Assembly: GCA_934636905.1 (NCBI GenBank)
Contig: CAKUBJ010000020.1
Coordinates: forward strand, 1 to 35,693
From: an uncultured Dysosmobacter sp.
GTDB taxonomy: Bacteria; Bacillota; Clostridia; Oscillospirales; Oscillospiraceae
Direction: 5' to 3'
DNA: 35,693 nt
In this document: piece after piece, positions 30,217-35,693 of the stretch
Position numbering within the stretch: the first letter of the stretch is position 1
Layout of the letters: the number at the start of each line of letters is the position of its first letter
Made by a program: the position numbers and the translations under genes
Notes under the pieces: model-generated
Database searches by the model: none
What the model was told of the DNA's origin: nothing
What the model saw: only the letters and a program-made list of their open reading frames with translations

Positions 30217-30378
30217 GAGGCTGTCGATAAAGTGGTGGGTTTTCCGCAACGGTAAGGAAGGGTGTGCGCGGGAAACCCAAGAGGGGTGTCCTGCGCCATT
30301 CAAATCTACAGTTTTCAGAACTTTTGTAAAGTTCTGAAAACTGGTTCAGCGGGGCGAAAAGACTTTTTCGACACGCTG
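30217..30378 (+). repeat. Interspersed intergenic repeat, copy H (full length)
   Basis: This full-length copy is close to copies C and G, with about a dozen substitutions and a 1-nt longer loop in the AGTTTTCAGAACTTT stem. It is the only copy between two divergently transcribed genes (PRTase-like and rpoB), about 60 nt upstream of the rpoB promoter. A short 6-bp GCCGCC hairpin at 30383-30397 follows; no matching hairpin is present on the left. Confidence 0.9.
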
Positions 30379-30439
30379 AAAAGCCGCCTGCGGCGGCGGG
30401 GAAGAAAACGATTTCCTCCATAAAAAACCAAAAACCCGC

Positions 30440-30468
30440 TTGACAAGCGGTGGAAACCATGATAAAAT
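30440..30468 (+). promoter_or_regulatory. Promoter of the rpoB-rpoC operon
   Basis: TTGACA (30440-30445) and TAAAAT (30463-30468) are separated by 17 nt. rplJ/rplL are not directly upstream, so rpoB has a separate promoter here. Confidence 0.8.
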
Positions 30469-30475
30469 AAGCCGC

Positions 30476-30652
30476 TTATATAAACGGGCGGCGGAAATGC
30501 TCCTATCCTGATTCCACGGACAGGATAGCACATCCGCCAACAAAAGGCAATAGGCAATCACAGTAAATTTAACAACTCACCCGAGCGTATCGGATTCAAT
30601 ACCCGCCCGGCCGCATCTCGGGATGGCCGGACAAAGAAAGGTGAATGTGAAG
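30476..30652 (+). promoter_or_regulatory. Structured rpoB leader
   Basis: An extended hairpin spans 30490-30538: GGCGGA with TCCGCC at the base and CTATCCTG with CAGGATAG at the top, separated by small internal loops. The remaining leader to the start codon shows nothing definite. It could take part in rpoBC control, but I do not recognise a known leader class. Confidence 0.45.
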
Positions 30653-33600
30653 ATGGCTAAGGACAAGTACTACGGCAAAACCCTCCGCAAGAATTTTGCC
30701 CGCCATGAGGAAGTCATGCCCATGCCCAACCTTCTGGAGATTCAGAAAACCTCCTATCAGGAGTTTCTGAATACCGGACTCCGGGAGGTATTCGCGGATG
30801 TGGGCGCGATTACGGACTATCAGGGCAATCTGGAACTGACCTTCATCGATTTCCGCATGGATGAGCCTCCCAAGTACGATGTGGAAGAGTGCAAGGCGCG
30901 GGACGCCACCTACGCCGCCCCCCTGAAGGTCACGGTGCGCCTGCGGAACAAGGAGACGGAGGAAATCAAGGAGCAGGAGATCTTCATGGGAGATTTCCCC
31001 CTGATGACCCATTCCGGCACCTTCGTCATCAACGGCGCGGAGCGGGTGGTGGTTTCCCAGATCGTCCGTTCCCCCGGCGTATATTACGGCAAGGAGATCG
31101 ATATCAAGACCGACCTGCCCATCCTCACCTCCACGGTGATCCCCTACCGGGGCGCATGGCTGGAATATGAAACCGACGCCAACGAGGTGTTCTGGGTGCG
31201 GATCGACAAGAACCGCAAGCTGCCCATCACCTGCCTGATCCGGGCGCTGGGTCTGAAGACCGACGCGGAGATTCTGGAGCGCTTCAGCGACGATCCCCGC
31301 ATTGCCGCCACGCTGGAGAAGGATCCCTGCAAGACGTATGAGGACGCCATGCTGGAGATCTACCGCAAACTCCGTCCCGGTGAGCCCCCTACGGTGGAGG
31401 CTTCCGAAACCCTGATGAACAACCTGTTCTTCGATCCCCGGCGGTATGACCTGTCCGTGGTGGGACGGTACAAGTTCAACAGGAAGCTGTCCCTGTGGCA
31501 GCGGGTCACCGGCTACAAGCTGGCGCAGCCCGTGGCGGATCCTGCCACCGGCGAACTGCTGTTTGAGGAGGGGCACCTGCTGAGCAAGGAGGATGCCCGC
31601 CTGCTGGACGCCGTGGGCGTGGCCGAGGTGGTCATCGATGTGGACGGCCAGAGCCTGCGGGTGCAGTCCAACAAAATGTGCGACCTTGCCCATTATGTGG
31701 ACTTTGACCCTGCCGAGTGCGGCATCAAGGAGCGGGTTCGCTTTGACGTGCTGCAGGAACTGCTGGGGCAGTATTCCGGCGAGGAACTGAAGGAGCAGAT
31801 CAAGCTCCATAAGGACGCCCTGGTGCCCAAGCACATCATCATCGACGATATTCTCTGCTCCATCAACTACATGAACGGCCTGGCCCGGGGCATCTCCGTG
31901 AAGGACGACATCGACCATCTGGGCAACCGCCGCCTGCGCTGCGTGGGCGAGCTGCTGCAGAACCAGTTCCGCATCGGCTTCAGCCGCATGGAGCGCGTGA
32001 TCCGCGAGCGCATGACCATTCAGGATCTGGACATCGTCACGCCCCAGAGCCTGATCAACATCCGCCCCGTCACCGCCGCCATCAAGGAGTTCTTCGGCTC
32101 CAGCCCCCTGAGCCAGTTCATGGATCAGACCAACCCGCTGGCCGAGCTGACCCACAAGCGCCGTCTGTCCGCACTGGGCCCCGGCGGTCTGAGCCGCGAG
32201 CGCGCCAACATGGAGGTCCGAGACGTGCATTACAGCCACTATGGCCGTATGTGCCCCATTGAGACCCCTGAAGGCCCCAACATCGGCCTGATCTCCTATC
32301 TGGCTACCTATGCCCGCATCAACGAGTACGGCTTCATCGAGGCACCCTACCGCGCTGTGGACAAGGAGACCGGCAAGGTGGCTATGGAAGCCACTTATAT
32401 GACCGCCGACGAGGAGGACAACTTCATCGTCGCCCAGGCTACCGAGCCCATCGGTGAGGATGGCTGCCTGGTGAATACCCGTGTTACCGCCCGGTACCGG
32501 GACGAGATCGTGGAAGTGGAGCGGGAGCGCATCGACTACGTGGACGTGTCTCCCCGCATGATGGTCTCCATCGCTACCGCCATGATCCCCTTCCTGCCCA
32601 ACGACGACGCAAACCGTGCTCTGATGGGCGCAAACATGCAGCGTCAGGCCGTGCCTCTGCTGAAGCCTCACGCACCCATCGTGGGCACCGGTATGGAGCA
32701 CAAGATCTGCATCGACTCTGAGATCGTGGTCCTGGCCGAGGGCGACGGCGTGGTCACCTCTGTGGACGCCCGCCATGTTACCGTCAAGTATGACAGCGGC
32801 GAGACCAAGGATTATAAGCTGACCAAGTTCCTGCGCTCCAACCACACCACCTGCATCAACCAGCATCCCATCGTGGATGTGGGCGAGCGGGTCCACGGCA
32901 AGCGCCTGAACGAAAAGGGCGAGTGGGAGGATCCCACGGTCCTGGCGGACGGTCCCGCCACCGATCAGGGCGAGATCGCTCTGGGCCAGAACATTCTGGT
33001 GGGCTTCATGACCTGGGAAGGCTACAACTACGAGGACGCCGTTCTGCTGAACGAGCGCCTGGTCCGCGAGGATCTGTATACCTCCATTCATATTGAGGAA
33101 TTCGAGATCGACTCCCGGGATACCAAGCTGGGACCCGAGGAGATCACCCGTGATATCCCCAACGTGGGCGAGGATGCGCTGAAGGATCTGGACGAGCGCG
33201 GTATCGTTCGCGTGGGCGCCGAGGTCAAGTCCGGCGACATTCTGGTGGGCAAGGTCACGCCCAAGGGCGAGACCGACCTCACCGCTGAGGAGCGCCTGCT
33301 GCGGGCAATCTTCGGTGAAAAGGCCCGCGAGGTCCGCGACACCTCTTTGAAGGTGCCCCACGGCGAGAGCGGCATCGTGCTGGATACCAAGGTCTTTACC
33401 CGTGAAAACGGCGATGAGCTTGGCCCCGGCGTCAATCAGGTGGTCCGCGTGTATATCGCTCAGCGCCGTAAGATCCAGGTGGGCGATAAAATGGCAGGCC
33501 GTCACGGCAACAAGGGTGTTGTGTCCCGCGTGCTGCCTACCGAGGATATGCCCTTCCTGCCCGACGGCACCCCGCTGGACATCGTGCTGAACCCCCTGGG

Positions 33601-34351
33601 CGTGCCTTCCCGTATGAACATCGGTCAGGTGCTGGAAGTCCATCTGGGCTACGCCGCCCACGCACTGGGCTATAAGGTGGCCACGCCTATCTTCGACGGC
33701 GCCACCTACGAGGACATTCAGGCCGAACTGGTGAAGGCCGGGCTGGATCCCGAGGGCAAGAGCGTGCTGTATGACGGCCGCACCGGCGAACCCTTCGACA
33801 ACAAGGTCACCGTGGGCTATGTGTACTTCCTGAAGCTGCATCATCTGGTGGATGATAAGATCCACGCCCGTTCCACCGGCCCCTACTCTCTGGTGACCCA
33901 GCAGCCTCTGGGCGGCAAGGCTCAGTTCGGCGGCCAGCGCTTCGGCGAAATGGAAGTCTGGGCGCTGGAAGCCTACGGCGCCGCCTATACCCTGCAGGAA
34001 ATCCTGACGGTGAAGTCCGACGACGTCACCGGCCGTGTCCGCACTTACGAATCCATCGTCAAGGGTCACAACGTCCCCACCCCCGGTGTGCCGGAGTCCT
34101 TCCGGGTGCTGGTGAAGGAACTGCAGTCCCTGTGTCTGGACATTCAGGTGCTGGACAAGGACGGCAACGCCGTGGATCTCAAGGAGGACGAGGATGCTCT
34201 CGACACCTTCAACCTCTCCCGCATGGACGCCGACGACGACCGGCACCGCAGCTTCGCGGAGGATGCCGAGCTGGAGGAGTCCGGCTTCGAATTTGAGGAC
34301 GCGCCGGAGGACGCCGGCGCCGATGTGGATGTTGACTTCGACGACGAATGA
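30653..34351 (+). CDS. rpoB: DNA-directed RNA polymerase subunit beta
   Basis: This is the beta subunit of RNA polymerase, 1232 residues, full length. The start at 30653 ([11 protein letters not shown]) follows AAAGGTG; an upstream ATG at 30623 has no ribosome-binding site. Recognisable regions include the rifampicin pocket [13 protein letters not shown] and [15 protein letters not shown], where the residues most often changed in resistance (E. coli Gln513, Asp516, His526, Ser531) are wild type. Others are [19 protein letters not shown] [15 protein letters not shown], the [14 protein letters not shown] region, [13 protein letters not shown] and the C-terminal [20 protein letters not shown]. 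The acidic C-terminal tail (about 30 residues rich in Asp/Glu) is longer than in enterobacteria. Confidence 0.99.
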   Translation: MAKDKYYGKTLRKNFARHEEVMPMPNLLEIQKTSYQEFLNTGLREVFADVGAITDYQGNLELTFIDFRMDEPPKYDVEECKARDATYAAPLKVTVRLRNKETEEIKEQEIFMGDFPLMTHSGTFVINGAERVVVSQIVRSPGVYYGKEIDIKTDLPILTSTVIPYRGAWLEYETDANEVFWVRIDKNRKLPITCLIRALGLKTDAEILERFSDDPRIAATLEKDPCKTYEDAMLEIYRKLRPGEPPTVEASETLMNNLFFDPRRYDLSVVGRYKFNRKLSLWQRVTGYKLAQPVADPATGELLFEEGHLLSKEDARLLDAVGVAEVVIDVDGQSLRVQSNKMCDLAHYVDFDPAECGIKERVRFDVLQELLGQYSGEELKEQIKLHKDALVPKHIIIDDILCSINYMNGLARGISVKDDIDHLGNRRLRCVGELLQNQFRIGFSRMERVIRERMTIQDLDIVTPQSLINIRPVTAAIKEFFGSSPLSQFMDQTNPLAELTHKRRLSALGPGGLSRERANMEVRDVHYSHYGRMCPIETPEGPNIGLISYLATYARINEYGFIEAPYRAVDKETGKVAMEATYMTADEEDNFIVAQATEPIGEDGCLVNTRVTARYRDEIVEVERERIDYVDVSPRMMVSIATAMIPFLPNDDANRALMGANMQRQAVPLLKPHAPIVGTGMEHKICIDSEIVVLAEGDGVVTSVDARHVTVKYDSGETKDYKLTKFLRSNHTTCINQHPIVDVGERVHGKRLNEKGEWEDPTVLADGPATDQGEIALGQNILVGFMTWEGYNYEDAVLLNERLVREDLYTSIHIEEFEIDSRDTKLGPEEITRDIPNVGEDALKDLDERGIVRVGAEVKSGDILVGKVTPKGETDLTAEERLLRAIFGEKAREVRDTSLKVPHGESGIVLDTKVFTRENGDELGPGVNQVVRVYIAQRRKIQVGDKMAGRHGNKGVVSRVLPTEDMPFLPDGTPLDIVLNPLGVPSRMNIGQVLEVHLGYAAHALGYKVATPIFDGATYEDIQAELVKAGLDPEGKSVLYDGRTGEPFDNKVTVGYVYFLKLHHLVDDKIHARSTGPYSLVTQQPLGGKAQFGGQRFGEMEVWALEAYGAAYTLQEILTVKSDDVTGRVRTYESIVKGHNVPTPGVPESFRVLVKELQSLCLDIQVLDKDGNAVDLKEDEDALDTFNLSRMDADDDRHRSFAEDAELEESGFEFEDAPEDAGADVDVDFDDE

Positions 34352-35693
<1,342 letters not shown>

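Noticed and set aside
1766..30299. A recurring predicted peptide beginning like MAQDTLLGFPAHTLPY at several places on the minus strand
   Set aside because: It is the translation of the intergenic repeat itself. Copies lack consistent ribosome-binding sites, read out into unrelated flanks, and base changes follow stem pairing and not codon positions.

Overview
The window looks like a GC-rich chromosomal segment of a strictly anaerobic gut-type Clostridia bacterium, most likely Oscillospiraceae (an Oscillibacter/Flavonifractor/Lawsonibacter-like genus). The reasons are high GC with strong Shine-Dalgarno sites, a T-box leader on asparagine synthase, a three-gene NAD(P)-linked [FeFe]-hydrogenase operon, and several small families typical of Clostridia (TSCPD/TIGR03905, RNHCP, DUF3842). 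This assignment is an inference; no rRNA, tRNA, CRISPR array, transposase or phage gene was seen.

Layout. 1-5.6 kb: TSCPD protein (+), DUF2238-like membrane protein (-), T-box-controlled asparagine synthase (-), 3-hydroxyisobutyrate-dehydrogenase-like reductase (+). 5.6-8.5 kb, minus strand: uridine phosphorylase, MscS channel, GNAT acetyltransferase, and an HTH regulator fused to a desulfoferrodoxin-like domain. 8.75-12.9 kb: hydrogenase operon (NuoE-like, NuoF-like, HydA). 13.2-15.4 kb: DUF3842, a TetR regulator with its own palindromic operator, RNHCP zinc protein. 15.6-18.7 kb, minus strand: a Tet(M)/EF-G-like translational GTPase carrying a C-terminal YacP/Rae1-like NYN nuclease domain, translationally coupled to a divergent signal peptidase II. 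18.8-28.7 kb: a divergent uptake and catabolic locus. On the minus strand are cytosine deaminase (CodA) and an aldo/keto reductase; on the plus strand are a second closely similar aldo/keto reductase, an FAD oxidoreductase, a BMP lipoprotein and a nucleoside-type ABC transporter, preceded by a long leader ending in a terminator. 28.8-30.1 kb, minus strand: an uncharacterised phosphoribosyltransferase-fold protein with a leader peptide. 30.4-35.7 kb: rpoB and the 5' part of rpoC.

The most unusual sequence-level feature is an interspersed non-coding repeat of about 160 bp, present in eight intergenic copies. Two copies are identical and the others differ by compensatory changes in predicted stems. 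At four loci the core is bracketed by a locus-specific hairpin present on both sides. The most interesting protein is the GTPase-NYN fusion, whose two halves both belong to families that act at the ribosomal A site. The most interesting regulatory region is the roughly 270-nt leader upstream of the transport operon, which I could not assign to a known riboswitch class.
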